This document shows, piece by piece, positions 7,858 through 18,023 of a stretch of 22,072 nucleotides of DNA. Where the stretch lies: assembly GCA_023853785.1 (NCBI GenBank), contig JAJIRX010000534.1:1-22072 (forward strand), read 5' to 3'. The DNA comes from Psilocybe azurescens (lineage: Eukaryota; Basidiomycota; Agaricomycetes; Agaricales; Agrocybaceae). Position numbers and translations under genes: made by a program. A model generated the notes under the pieces. The model saw only the letters and a program-made list of their open reading frames with translations, did not search any database and was not told the origin of the DNA. Positions within the stretch are counted from its first letter, which is position 1, and every line of letters starts with the position of its first letter.

Positions 7858-8460
7858 TGAGGGTAAAGACCTCTCCTGAGACCATATTCAAACTTATTTT
7901 AAGGATAATCCAATATTATCCCATATAATTAAAAAAGCTGGTGGTTATATGAAGTATTGGTTTAATGCAAGCAAGAATCATCTGCTTCTTGCTAAATGGG
8001 ATAAGATTTTTGCTCTGCACCAGGTCTTTATTTAAATTTCTATTAGAAATGTTAAATTGACTGTTCAATAACAGCAACATTTTAAATCACACTGAAAGAG
8101 CATTTTCAACTGGCTGCTGTCAAGTGGATCACATGTGACATAAAATGAGCTCACAAACATTCAAAGCTCAGATGACATTAAGTTTATGGGCTAAGATCCC
8201 CATTTTTCTAAAGTTCTCAGAAGTGACTGAACTGATAAAGCTGAGAATGAGGTCAGAAGGCAAAATTGATAATAACTGTCAGCAAAAATGCAGATTCAAC
8301 CTTGTCACCTTTACTGTGCAATTTTTAAGATTTTTATGGCATATATTTTATTATATTCAAATTCTACTGCTCTCTTGCTTTCCGATGCATCCAAACATGG
8401 GCTGAACAGACAATAATTGACTGCAGAAGATGAGTTTAATCTATTAACTACTTTACTGTT
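7858..8460. other. AT-rich stretch without a convincing gene; possible transposon debris
   Basis: The base composition is like the preceding element. Around 7935-8021 the plus strand stays open for about 30 codons with a protein-like run (KYWFNASKNHLLLAKWDK) but no further support. An 86-codon ORF at 8145-8405 has no recognisable feature and may be chance. No repeats or ends could be defined. Confidence 0.3.
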
Positions 8461-8502
8461 GCCAAGCCGCTGCTGCCGTCCCCATAAGGTACGGGTCCTA
8501 AA

Positions 8503-8584
8503 CGGATTTGGCGTATCCGAACCCTATCCGAACCGTATTTGGCAAATACCCGCGGTTCGGATACGGATACCCGGATATATCCGA
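8503..8584. repeat. Nested inverted repeat built from TATCCGAACC units
   Basis: TATCCGAACCG (8525-8535) pairs perfectly with CGGTTCGGATA (8553-8563). Inside it GTATTT and AAATAC pair around GGC. Outside it further GTATCCG and CGGATAC units extend the symmetry (about 8513-8570). The sequence is GC-richer than its surroundings and would fold into a long hairpin. It may be the core of a small mobile or satellite-type repeat. Confidence 0.6.
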
Positions 8585-8589
8585 GTTAG

Positions 8590-9351
8590 TCCCTAGTATA
8601 AATCATTGTCGAAAAAGTGCACACATTCTTGAGCATCTGATGGCATCTTGTCGATAGATGTTAAAAATATCTCTTTTACCTAGTTCAGGGAAGTTATTTT
8701 AGTTCTCTCTGACAATATCAGGGTCGCGTAACTATCAGAAGAAATGGCCACATGCAGAGTTAAATTGATGTCTGAAAATAGGACCACCAATTAAATTTCA
8801 AGTTTCGACGCCTCACTCGCCCGTCATAACCGCAATTCGCGGCTACTTATACACCGCACTTTTACCTGTACACTCGACTTAAGTCAACCCGCGACTATCT
8901 AATGGCGGAAGCTATCCTGTTCAGTACATTTCGAGACATCCAAGTCACTCAATACACTCAGTGTACGTCGAATGTGTACTTCCTACCTAACACACCGTCC
9001 ATGTCGGCTCATTTAGCCTCTTTCTAGTATCTGCGGGATGTATCATTATTTTTGATCACTGTGCGTCTCATTGTTTTCCACGAGAGCCTTAACTGAGAGT
9101 GACCTTGTCTGCTAGTAATTACATTTGATCAGGAAGTGCGTCTTTAACAAACATCTCCATAGCCACAGAACGCTCGAAACTAATCGGTGGGCTAGATCGA
9201 CCTGATTTGGGTATGTCCCATTTTCTGTGTACTTCCAGTAAATTCTGAGTCGGGAGATGCAGATGGGCTCCTGGTCAATGGGAAAGGTCTTATTCTTGAG
9301 CGTACGTACCAGCCAACATTCTTCTTCTGGTGTCACAACCAATCGTCATCA
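8590..9351. other. Stretch without a recognised gene, upstream of the membrane-protein gene
   Basis: Nothing recognisable was found on either strand. A 76-codon minus-strand ORF (9342-9112) has no family features and is likely chance. The 3' part presumably includes the promoter of the gene starting near 9352, but no clear TATA box or pyrimidine tract is placed correctly. Confidence 0.3.
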
Positions 9352-10634
9352 ATGACCTATCAGATTCGATACTATGTGTTGGCCGCCATGATGTAAGTAC
9401 TATTCAACAGGCCTGTCCAATCCCCGCAAATTGTATATCGTGATTAATTTTACTGGCACTACCCAGTTTCAACAACTATGGTGAGTAGATTCCGGTTCAC
9501 GTTCACCCGAGCTAGATGTATGCTTACTACCAACCAGTATTCTTCTCTTCGACGATTGACGACTCTGTAAGTAAACCACTAATTCCGATACCTGCTATTC
9601 AAAGAAGCCACTCAATCTCTACACGCCAGCTGTAGGCTAAGTGATAGCAATCACACCATTCCTTGATCTGACCCCACGTTGGTCCTCTTCTTTGTAGTTG
9701 TGAGTCTCGGCGGCTCTATTGCTTTGTCCCTGCTCACTATGTTCTATTTTTATAAGGCCACAGTTTCTTTCGATGGCAAGGGTGGACAAGTCTAGGTGTT
9801 ACTATGATGGCTGAAGGTACGTATACATCCCACAATGCATTTGTACTACCTACATAATCGTTCATCTCAGGAATCCTGCAAATCAGGATATACGCTCTCT
9901 ACCTACTGAACAAGCAGATATTGGCTGTCATTCTGACATTCTTTCTCTTGTCTTCCGCAATATGCGCAGTCATAATGGGATTAGTAATGGAAACCCTCGA
10001 AGGTGCGAACACTTATTAACCCAGTATCAGCATCTCTACTCGCTTAATCATAATGATCACGTCTCCAGCAAAAGCTTTACCAATCCCCGGAGGACAATTT
10101 TGCATGCCAGTCAGTTTCTCTACGCATTTCTATGCCTTCTGGATCCCCATCATCTGCTTCGAAGCATTACTATGCGCGCTAGCCCTGTTTCGAGGGGTGA
10201 AAATATCCAAATCGATCGGTCTCGGGGAGGCCCTTCGACATTTCTCCGAAGCGGTCGCCATCTAGTTAATATCCTGTTCCGAGATTCCCTCATTTACTTT
10301 ATAGCGTAGGCATCTCAATTTCTCCGTCTCGATGGGTTGGCGACTTACACGACAGTGAAAATGAATGAATACAGAATTGGAGCGACATATGTTACCACCA
10401 TGCTATTCTGGATCATAATGCCGGTCAGTCGCTAATCGTTCTGCTTTTAGTCTTACTATAGCTAACCATTCTGATTATATTTAGCGAGGGCTAGATCAAG
10501 TCCCATTGGGATTCTGCATCGCATTTCCTTGCGTGCTATCCAATAGGCTCGTACTCAACATTCGTGGTGCCTCGCTTCACAACCATCCCAAGGATGACTC
10601 AAGAGGTACAGAACTGACGACTGTAAACCCCTAA
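9352..10634 (+). pseudogene. DUF6533-type seven-helix membrane protein gene, 5' half degraded and one frameshift
   Basis: Exons readable with confidence are 9764-9816, 9871-10002, 10069-10305, 10375-10423 and 10485-10634 (stop TAA), separated by GT-AG introns of 54, 66, 69 and 61 bp. They encode successive hydrophobic helices: RWQGWTSLGVTMMAEG, ILQIRIYALY, ILAVILTFFLLSSAICAVIM, FYAFWIPIICFEALLCALAL, a cytosolic stretch, FRDSLIYFIA, ATYVTTMLFWII, and a C-terminal VLSNRLVLNIRG. This order and wording fit the basidiomycete DUF6533 integral membrane family, whose function is unknown. A base appears missing at about 10250 (GCGGTCGC), switching frame inside exon 10069-10305. Upstream, RYYVLAAM (9370-9391) and PTLVLFFVV (9673-9699) look like the first helices, but no exon joining tried gave an open frame. 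It could be a pseudogene or a gene with sequence errors. Confidence 0.6.
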
Positions 10635-11399
10635 GCGGAGCTTCGTTTAACTTCCGCTCATACACCGAACACACGAGCGCCAGTCAAAGTATGCCGTAGA
10701 TCCGTCACGTTGACACAATCAGCGAGAAAGGCAAGTAGGAAATATTCGCGTCGTCCCCAATCGCTGAAACATCTTGACTAACAGCGATCTGATAGGTTTT
10801 AAAATTAGCAAGTCGAAACCTGTAAAATTTCGTGTGACTACGACTCGGATATTTATAAAATATGCTCATCGTCGGTATGTATTTAATTTAACGGCTGCTA
10901 ATTTTTTATATTGTATGCACTTCGAGACTATTATCGTTTGTAATGTCCTAATGTGTCCGTAACGTACTTTGTATCGTATAGCAACACTTGTGCAGTCTCT
11001 CTAATCTTATTTCCACTCTCAAAGACATGACACGCTCGAGCAGAGGCCTGTGAAAATCTCCAGAAGGGAGATCACGCTCAAATCTTGGTGGTGTACTAGG
11101 ACTCATCAGCAAGCCTTGGGTCATTCTAGCACTTTGTATCTGCCGGTAATGTCCAGGCTAAAACTACGGGGATCCACTCTAGATTTGCGCAGAACGTGGC
11201 ATAGAGATCTATATACGCACTGAGTGGTCACCTCAACAGCGACCACCGATAATACATCGCGATCCGCGCCGTCGCCAAGTGCATGCACAGTAAGCCACTC
11301 ACGTGTGGAAACTATGATTTTCCAACTATTCTCTTTCTATAGAACAAAGGCATGCATACGCTGATTCGCATCTTGTAAGTAATAGGTAGTACCCAATTG
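10635..11399. other. Intergenic stretch, nothing recognised
   Basis: No ORF with family features, no tRNA-like fold and no clear repeat were seen on either strand. A short AT-rich portion lies at about 10790-10930. It separates the membrane-protein gene from the degenerate tandem repeat. Confidence 0.35.
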
Positions 11400-12930
11400 C
11401 CTCAAGCCCTCATACCACTGCAAAAAGTAAATATGTAATTTATGAGGCTAAACACTGTCAGACGTCACGGTATTAACACCAAGTTCCACACTATGAGAAG
11501 GCGTAACAAGCGTCACGTAGAAGAGCGGCTTGCTGAATAATTAACATGCACGTACACGAGACTCTGGAGTAGTTAGATTGACCATTCACTTTAAACCCTC
11601 ATGTTCTGGTTCAAAATTCTCTGTCACATAAACGCTTGTCAGATCAGTATTTATTCCAAAAACACATGAGCTTTTATTCCCTCTCGGCAATGCTTATCAC
11701 CTTCCTCCCGATGGCTGTCTGAATTTATCAAATCAATAGCACCCGTTTGCTTTAAACCCTCACACGACTGCAAAAAGATGGAGTAAATATATCATTTCCG
11801 AGTCTAAAACCTTGTCAGAAGGATTATCTCCCAGTCCTACGTTAAGAGAGAGCGTAACAAATGCCTGGTGGATAGCCGCTCGTTGAATCAACACATACAT
11901 ATAGCTTAGGAGTAGCTGAATGAACCATTCGATTTGAATTTGAACCCCCATGTGCCGGTAGCAAAAGTCAAACTCGAAGTGAATGTGTCACCTCCAATGT
12001 TAAAAGCTTGTGAGGCGGATCACTGTTGGCTAATAGCTTCTACGTCAGGAATCTAGTAGTCAAGCAAAACAACACCGCTGGTCCCATGCTAGGTACATGG
12101 GCTTTATTACCGTAATTCTTATCAGCATCCTCAAGATATTTGGAAGTTGGCTTCAGTTTGCGCCCGAGCAGTCATACTGGGCGACTTGAGCCTTGGGCGG
12201 AATAAAACGGAATAGTGCCCATTCGCATTAAACCCTCATATACTATGAAACAAGGGAAGAATTCGAAGTGAATATGTCAATTCCGAAGTCAGAAGCTTCT
12301 CAGACGATTTTCTATACAACATTGGCAGATTCCACGCATGAGAAAGGTGTGGCAAATTACAAGCGGAGTGGAAAATCGCCGATTGAATGACTGACACAAC
12401 ATATACGTGGAATGGGGCAGGTACAGTAATTAATCATTCGCGCTTTAAAACCCCCTCAGACGGCTCCAAGTCCAAAACCCGGAGTGAATATGTCAATCCT
12501 GAAGTCAGATCGATTACCATTATGTAGCGGATTTCATGCCGCGAAGAGCCATGAGGATCCATGAGAAAAGCCGAACAAAGCGCCGCCGCGTTCTGTCGCG
12601 TGGAAAAGCACTCTTTGATTTAAAAATAATATGTATGTGGCTTTAATTACAGTAATGATAAGCATCATCACCACCCCCGCTGGCTGCTTGGCTTCAATAT
12701 GAGACCGAACAGTCTGATACAGCCATCCACTCGCTATAAATCCTCATAATATGCGCAAAAAATAATTGCAGAGATGATTAACATCATCACCCTGGCGGCG
12801 GCTTGGCTTCAATTTGACACCGAGGCTTTAAATCCTCATATTGTGGGTAATATATGCTGCGGTCGCAAGACTGCAAGACGTTACTAGGAGTGAGAATGTG
12901 CAAATTCCGATAGCTCTTGAATAGTAAATA
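11400..12930. repeat. Degenerate tandem repeat array, about eight units
   Basis: A header close to TTTAAACCCTCATA recurs at about 11407, 11591, 11752, 11941, 12228, 12445, 12736 and 12829 (spacing 92-293 bp). After it come, in constant order and with different parts missing, GAAGTGAATATGTCAATTCC, CAGAAGCTTGTCAG, GAGAAAGGCGTAACAAGCG, CGTTGAATCAACACATACAT, and in some units TAAGCATCATCACC with GGCTGCTTGGCTTCAAT. Units are too diverged to be recent and contain no ORF. This is a decayed non-coding array of unknown origin. Confidence 0.6.
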
Positions 12931-13800
12931 CATGTCAAAAAATAACGGTGGTTTATTGCCGCATAATCGTAGAAGGACGACTGGACGCCATCTCGTTGAA
13001 CGATACATGGATACATATACATTGCGTACGGATTGAGAAGCAGGATGAAAGCGTTGAGGCTATGTTGCCAGTTGCCAACAGCCGTCTTATCTCATCTCAG
13101 TCCATATCTATACCTCAATATAGTCCATCTTATCGCAGCTGGAACGCCCTCGGGTAGATTAGATAACAGATTTACTCGAGTAAGGCGAAGCTGTACGGCA
13201 ACGTCTCGCGGACTAGATGTGAGTCATCCCTGCGTCCCAACTGGTCTACACATACCTTGACACTCGAAAATAGAGTAGTGCTGAATCGACGGTACTATGC
13301 TTAGTTGCAATATCAACTGCGGTGCGCTGTGACATGTAGAAAGCCACCGAGGACGTCCTCGACATCTAATCGATGAGATTCGCAACTGTGCATGCGACTA
13401 CGCGAGCATAGTAAGGGAATGTACCAATAAAGAAGGAAGACGAAGGAAGAAATAGATAGATCGCATCACGGACGCCGATGCTCGACGTAGTCACTTAGAG
13501 TCATTTGTGCCTCCGTCTCCTCCCTCTCGGAATGATCCTTGAAAATAGTTGTACTCGGTCTCGATGCAAACCAGCCCCGTGACACGGAGATAACTCAGCC
13601 TGCCGTCCCTTCCACCTATAGCATCTGCCTGGTAGCCTGCCTGCCTGCAAGCTGGCTTGCATCCACGCACAGCGGTTCCGAGAAAAGTATGACACGACGC
13701 AGTCCAGTTTGTATGCGCATGTTATCCCCCTCCTCATCTGCCTTCTGCAGATATCGGAGTGCGGGAAATAGAAGGAACCGCACTTAAGATCCAAATATAC
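12931..13800. other. Intergenic stretch with short ORFs only
   Basis: Several overlapping ORFs of 60-97 codons occur on both strands but share no features of known proteins and overlap one another. A perfect 14-bp palindrome, CGAGGACGTCCTCG, lies at 13348-13361. The last part leads into the promoter of the DUF6699 gene. Confidence 0.3.
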
Positions 13801-13814
13801 CCTCCCTCCCGCAT

Positions 13815-13973
13815 AGATATACTGGCTTCACCTTCCTCCACTTTTCCTTTCCTTTCCTTTCCTTTCCTCTACTCCACCACTACAAGGACGAAGATTCACG
13901 CACGAGCGATATCATAGCATAACCAACACCCAGTAAGTCGATCGCGATCTTGACGAGAGTGGAGACTAATCAG
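13815..13973 (+). promoter_or_regulatory. Promoter region and possible 5'UTR intron of the DUF6699 gene
   Basis: A (TTTCC)n pyrimidine tract at about 13843-13868 follows a weak TATA-like GATATAC (13816-13822). CT-rich tracts just before the transcript start are common in fungal promoters. A GTAAGT donor at 13933 and a CAG acceptor at 13973 could form a 41-bp leader intron directly before ATG 13975. That is plausible but short. Confidence 0.4.
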
Positions 13974-13974
13974 T

Positions 13975-14973
13975 ATGGGAACAACAGCACACGAGACGAT
14001 GCCTGGGTTTATTCCAGCAGAGCATGAAGGGGTGGTCGTCAACCATGACGAGCACCGCCATGGACGTGCCTCATACAGAGAGGGAGAGTAAACCCTCTAC
14101 GTCCCCTTCCCCGGCCACGGCTATGGCCATCGCGCAGCACCATCACACCCACCCCGACCATCAACGACGACGACGACGACGACAATGCATCGCGGCCCGC
14201 CATCCTTCCCCTTCCCCCCACCGCTCTCCCTACCACGACCCCCGACGACGACAGCCTACGGCCTGAATGAGCCCCAATGGATACCCGGTGCACCGGCCCC
14301 ACTCATCTACGAGCTCTCGCCTTACGCGCGCGTCCCACTGCCCCCTCTCGTCACCGTGCACCCTATCCTGGCGTTCGATGTGTTCCACGAGCAGAACCCT
14401 GCGTTGACGTGGACGATCGACCAGCCCCCGAAGTACGCTGCTCCGACACCGGGGAGGTCGAATGTGCACATACATATGCCTGTGCACATGAATCAGAATC
14501 AGAACGTGAATGTGAATCTGGGTATGAGCCCCTACCACTGGAAGTCGCTCCCCGCGACCGACCCGCCGACTTCTACCCCGCTGCGCATCCGGATCGAGTG
14601 CTTCTCTGAGTCCCTCATCACCGTGCACCCCTCGCACTCCCACCCCCAAAATGGCGGCATCAGCACCGGCATCATCACCGTCGGCGACGTGCTCTCCGCG
14701 ATCTACACCGGCGCCCGACGCTGTGCGACCGAGCAGCTCTGCCTCGCATTCAACATTGACCCACGCATATCCGGCGCGAGCGCGATAACCAACTACGGGC
14801 GGCTCGTCAGGCGCGATGCGATGGCGGGCGCGCGGGGGCCGGCGATGGGGGAGGACAGCGTCAGCTCGAACGTGCGCGCGTCGATGGCGTTCCGGACACG
14901 CTGGGTGGGGTTGGCGCCGAGCAGGAGGGAGCAGGACGTGTGGCTTCTGCATACGCGGTCGATTGCTAGCTGA
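13975..14973 (+). CDS. DUF6699 domain protein (N-terminal gene structure uncertain)
   Basis: The long GC-rich frame 14185-14973 encodes a proline-rich lead, then the DUF6699 pattern: PPLVTVHPILAFD, LTWTIDQPP, SLITVHP, the core ITVGDVLSAIYTGAR, and a C-terminal RWVGLAP. DUF6699 is a fungal family of unknown function, frequent in basidiomycetes. The N-terminus is unclear. From ATG 13975 a protein-like frame (MPGFIPAEHEG, NHDEHRHGRASY) runs to TAA 14091, where GTAAAC (14088) and CAG (14137) could be a 50-bp intron. Joining them continues into an acidic DDDDDD linker, but in a frame that stops at 14270, one base off the DUF6699 frame. Alternatively ATG 14024 with the same intron joins the DUF6699 frame directly, leaving 13975 as an upstream ORF. 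A one-base error would favour the first model. Confidence 0.75.
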
Positions 14974-16353
14974 TGATGGGATATTCGTATATCCGTCTCG
15001 ACTATCTCTCAAATGACTGCTGAATACCCTACCTCATACCCACGGTGACGTTACCGCTTTGATAAGGTAACGAATATGCCTACGTGGACACCATCCACCA
15101 GGACTAAACGAGTACATCCCAGAAAATGGCGAGGAAACCCATTGGACATCATCGCGACGCGACTGTACAGTGTAAAGCAGTCGATGAGATGCAAGAACAG
15201 TAGAAGTAGTATTTATGGACGACTCACGTATCCTGTTCTTTATCCATTCCTCTTACCCAGATGTATCCCCATCCACACCAGCATTGCGCCGACGCCATTT
15301 GATTTGGGCGTCGCAGCTGCATTGTTCAGACTTTTAAGTTTTAGTAGTCAGTGGTAATATAGTAGTCAGTAGCAGTGCAGTAGTCGTATGCACAGCACTC
15401 CTGGATTCTTATCTCAAATAAGTGAAGCATCGCTTCGTTTGTTGTAGGTGGAAGGAAAAGGTGATTTCATTGAATTTCCGACGAGATAGACAAGGATGGA
15501 CGTGGTTGAGTTTTCGGAGGTGCGGTCCTATGCACGTGCATGCTTGCATTGTCTTTGGTTTAATTTGACGTTGCTTGGTTATAACTTTACCAACAAGCAA
15601 TCCACTTTGCACAAACTAGATATAGGCAGCCTTTTCTGACTCAGCTTATTTCGATCTCCGCTTGAGTACCACTCCCCTTCCCTAACTGAGCGATTTTTGT
15701 ACCAAGTCAGTCAGTATGCAAAAATAGTTTTTTCTTTTTATCTCAGTATCAATAAAACTACATTTTTATTTTAATACAATAATTCTCTGGAGTATTTTTT
15801 TTGATTTGGGGAAAGTGCGTTTGACGCGAAACACGTTTTCATTTCTTAAGTCCGAGTCATTCTCTCTTTTCGCACTCCGATCAATGTTTGCTAACCAAAA
15901 TATACACAACATAGAACCAGATGCGTACATAACACCGAACCAAACACAATCATTGAACCTTCCTAGAAAGAGAGATCCATCACAGAAGGACTGGCCAGCG
16001 AGGCTAAACTAGACATTTCACTGAGTTTGTTTCAAGCCGCTGCTCTTCACCGATGAATGTTTGCCCAAGCAGGTGTCAATATTTTGATACTTTGAAGCTC
16101 TAAGCTGTCTCCTTTGCGAAATGAAAGAAGAGGGGTTGCGTCCAGGAGATTTTTCTTTAGACCATGGGTAAAAAAACTCTATCACATGTGTGCACTGAAT
16201 TCAGACGGACTTTCGAAAGTGCCGGTACTGAGTACTGATGCTTGGCTTGGTCTTGCCGTATATCGGCATATAGAACCGCGGCGCAGACAGGGCGCCTAAC
16301 TTTAGTACTAGATCTCGATTCACGGCAAATCTGTCACACAACTCACATGTTCA
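14974..16353. other. Intergenic stretch, no recognised gene
   Basis: Short ORFs (15076-15357 plus, 15612-15409 minus, 15806-16012 plus) lack family features. A small repeat of TAGTAGTCAGT-like units lies at 15341-15390, and an AT-rich patch at 15720-15800. Nothing else stands out. Confidence 0.35.
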
Positions 16354-16359
16354 TATATA
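16354..16359 (+). promoter_or_regulatory. TATA box of the single-pass membrane protein gene
   Basis: TATATA inside TTCATATATACAGAG lies about 60 bp before ATG 16418, a fitting distance for a core promoter followed by a short leader. No other TATA-like box is closer. Confidence 0.5.
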
Positions 16360-16417
16360 CAGAGCCCCTGCACTGGTTTATCAGCCCGTCCCTTCCTGTT
16401 CGAAATCGGTGTCCGCG

Positions 16418-18023
16418 ATGTTGTTAACCCTCCTCACGCTGGCAGCCTCGACGACTTTCGTTCACTGTGCGGGCGTTCTTCAACAACGAGGGTCACAGAC
16501 ATCCGCGATATGTACTTCGGACTTCACTTGGATGGACAACGCGCATAAGATTTCACCTTGTCAAGTTGTCTCTCAGTTGAATGCAATCTGTAACAATGGC
16601 AGTACGTTCAGGCTTAGTCCATATAACTCCTAGCATGATACTGAACACCCTTAGATTGGAACATCCCTTCCATTAGTGCTACGACTCATTACGACAATCC
16701 TAATTCCACCCAGGTATCTTTTTGCACATGGTATAAAATATTAAGACATCTTTCAAGCCATCTGGCTGATACACTCATCAAGTTCTTGGGCTTCGTACAA
16801 TCTCATCAGTGCATGTACTGCCTGTCAAAATGCAGACTTCCAGTCCAAGATCGCTATGTATGGCCGTCATTTGCCGTACCCAATGAACCACTAATTGTGT
16901 GCTTGCTTAGATGGTCGGACTATTCTTCCTTGTGTTCAGGAAGACTATCTACAACGTACGTGCTCTGGGTAACTATTCATCTATCAATTTGGCTGACTCG
17001 TTACCGAAAGATACTTCCCATCTAATATGACGCTACCAGACGATCTCACTATACCTTTTTGGGCTGGACACGATCGTGAGTCTCTTCCAATGTAATAAAT
17101 CGCGCATTTCATCCTTCAAATTAGCCACAACCTGGCCTGACGGGAGGTTTAGCGTGGCGAACGCGCAGCAGATAGCTACAGAAAGTAAGAAGATATTTTA
17201 TCCTAATCCAGTTCTGCGTTTACCAATCTATTTTACAGATCATGCCGACTTGGGACAAGCCCTCCTCCTGCTCACAAAAAGTCAACGAGTGTAGGACCAA
17301 TTGTAGGGGTTTGATCGGAGGTTTAATTGTTATAGCTGCAGCCATCGCAGCGGCCCTTTACATCATCCGCCGACCACGACAATCCGTGCCCGGTGCTCTT
17401 GCACCTTCCGACTCGTCGAGACACATGCGAACAATGTCAAATGCAACGACCTCCACACGAGGATATACGGCCCTATCCCCAACGCCATTCACAAATCCTT
17501 GGAGCCCAACCTTGACACACAGCAAGAGCGTACGATCCGTCCGCTTTTTCAGCTCAGTGGCGGCCAGCACAGTCCCATATGGAAATGCCAGCCCTCCTCC
17601 CCACGTACCACTGACAGCAGCTTCGCCCCTCCTGGAAACCGAGTTGAACACATTATTGAACCATTCACAACGCCTCCGCATCAAGCAAATATCATCCACG
17701 ATAGGAAGCAATCAAATGGGAGTGCAGTCCTTGTTTACGATTCTCCCTCCGCTCCTCCGGTGGGTGGCATGCGAATGGAGATTACTCGCCCTACAACACC
17801 CAGCCAGAGCCAGAGGGTCGGGCGATATAATCCTCCTGCCTATTCAACAGGCCACGGCAGTCGGCCCGCTCACCGCGAAAAACAGGCATCGAGAGATACA
17901 CTTTACTCCCTCACTTCGAGCAGGAATCACGGAGCGCAGGCAACTATTGAACACAGCCTTAGCTCTAGTGGCTCGGGTATGGCAAACGTCGCGGGTGAAA
18001 TGTCTGCATCCAACAATGAATAG
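16418..18023 (+). CDS. Secreted-head single-pass membrane protein, Mid2-like layout, seven exons, frame breaks in last exon
   Basis: Exons: 16418-16601, 16655-16730, 16783-16857, 16911-16955, 17011-17075, 17125-17184, 17239-18023; the six introns are 49-55 bp with GT-AG and CTAAT/CTGAC branch sites. The first six exons join in one frame. Order: signal peptide MLLTLLTLAASTTFVHCAG; a Cys-rich ectodomain (CTSDFTWM, CQVVSQLNAICNNG, FCTCSWASYNLISACTACQ, IPFWAGHDPTTW); a membrane helix GLIGGLIVIAAAIAAALYII with an RR stop; and a Ser/Pro-rich cytosolic tail with IEPFTTPP and RYNPPAYS. This is a common mushroom architecture, perhaps a wall or surface sensor; the function is unproven. Exon 7 changes frame before the helix (KSTSVGPIVG, 17278-17307, is one frame off from GLIGG) and again between about 17470 and 17620. 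An acceptor at 17281 would avoid the first break with a 97-bp intron. Confidence 0.65.

Noticed and set aside
8145..8405. 86-codon plus-strand ORF with a hydrophobic C-terminus
   Set aside because: AT-rich surroundings make hydrophobic chance ORFs likely; no neighbours, promoter or family features support it.
12787..13157. Overlapping 64-75 codon ORFs on both strands at the end of the tandem repeat
   Set aside because: They overlap each other in several frames and have no protein-family features.
13348..13361. 14-bp palindrome CGAGGACGTCCTCG
   Set aside because: A single short palindrome with no partner or gene context; not strong enough for a separate finding.
13501..13794. 97-codon minus-strand ORF in front of the DUF6699 gene
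   Set aside because: It overlaps another ORF on the other strand, has no domain features, and sits in the likely promoter region.
14230..15012. 260-codon minus-strand ORF opposite the DUF6699 gene
   Set aside because: The region is very GC-rich, which removes stops on both strands. The translation is Arg/His-rich and low in complexity, while the plus strand carries recognisable DUF6699 motifs.
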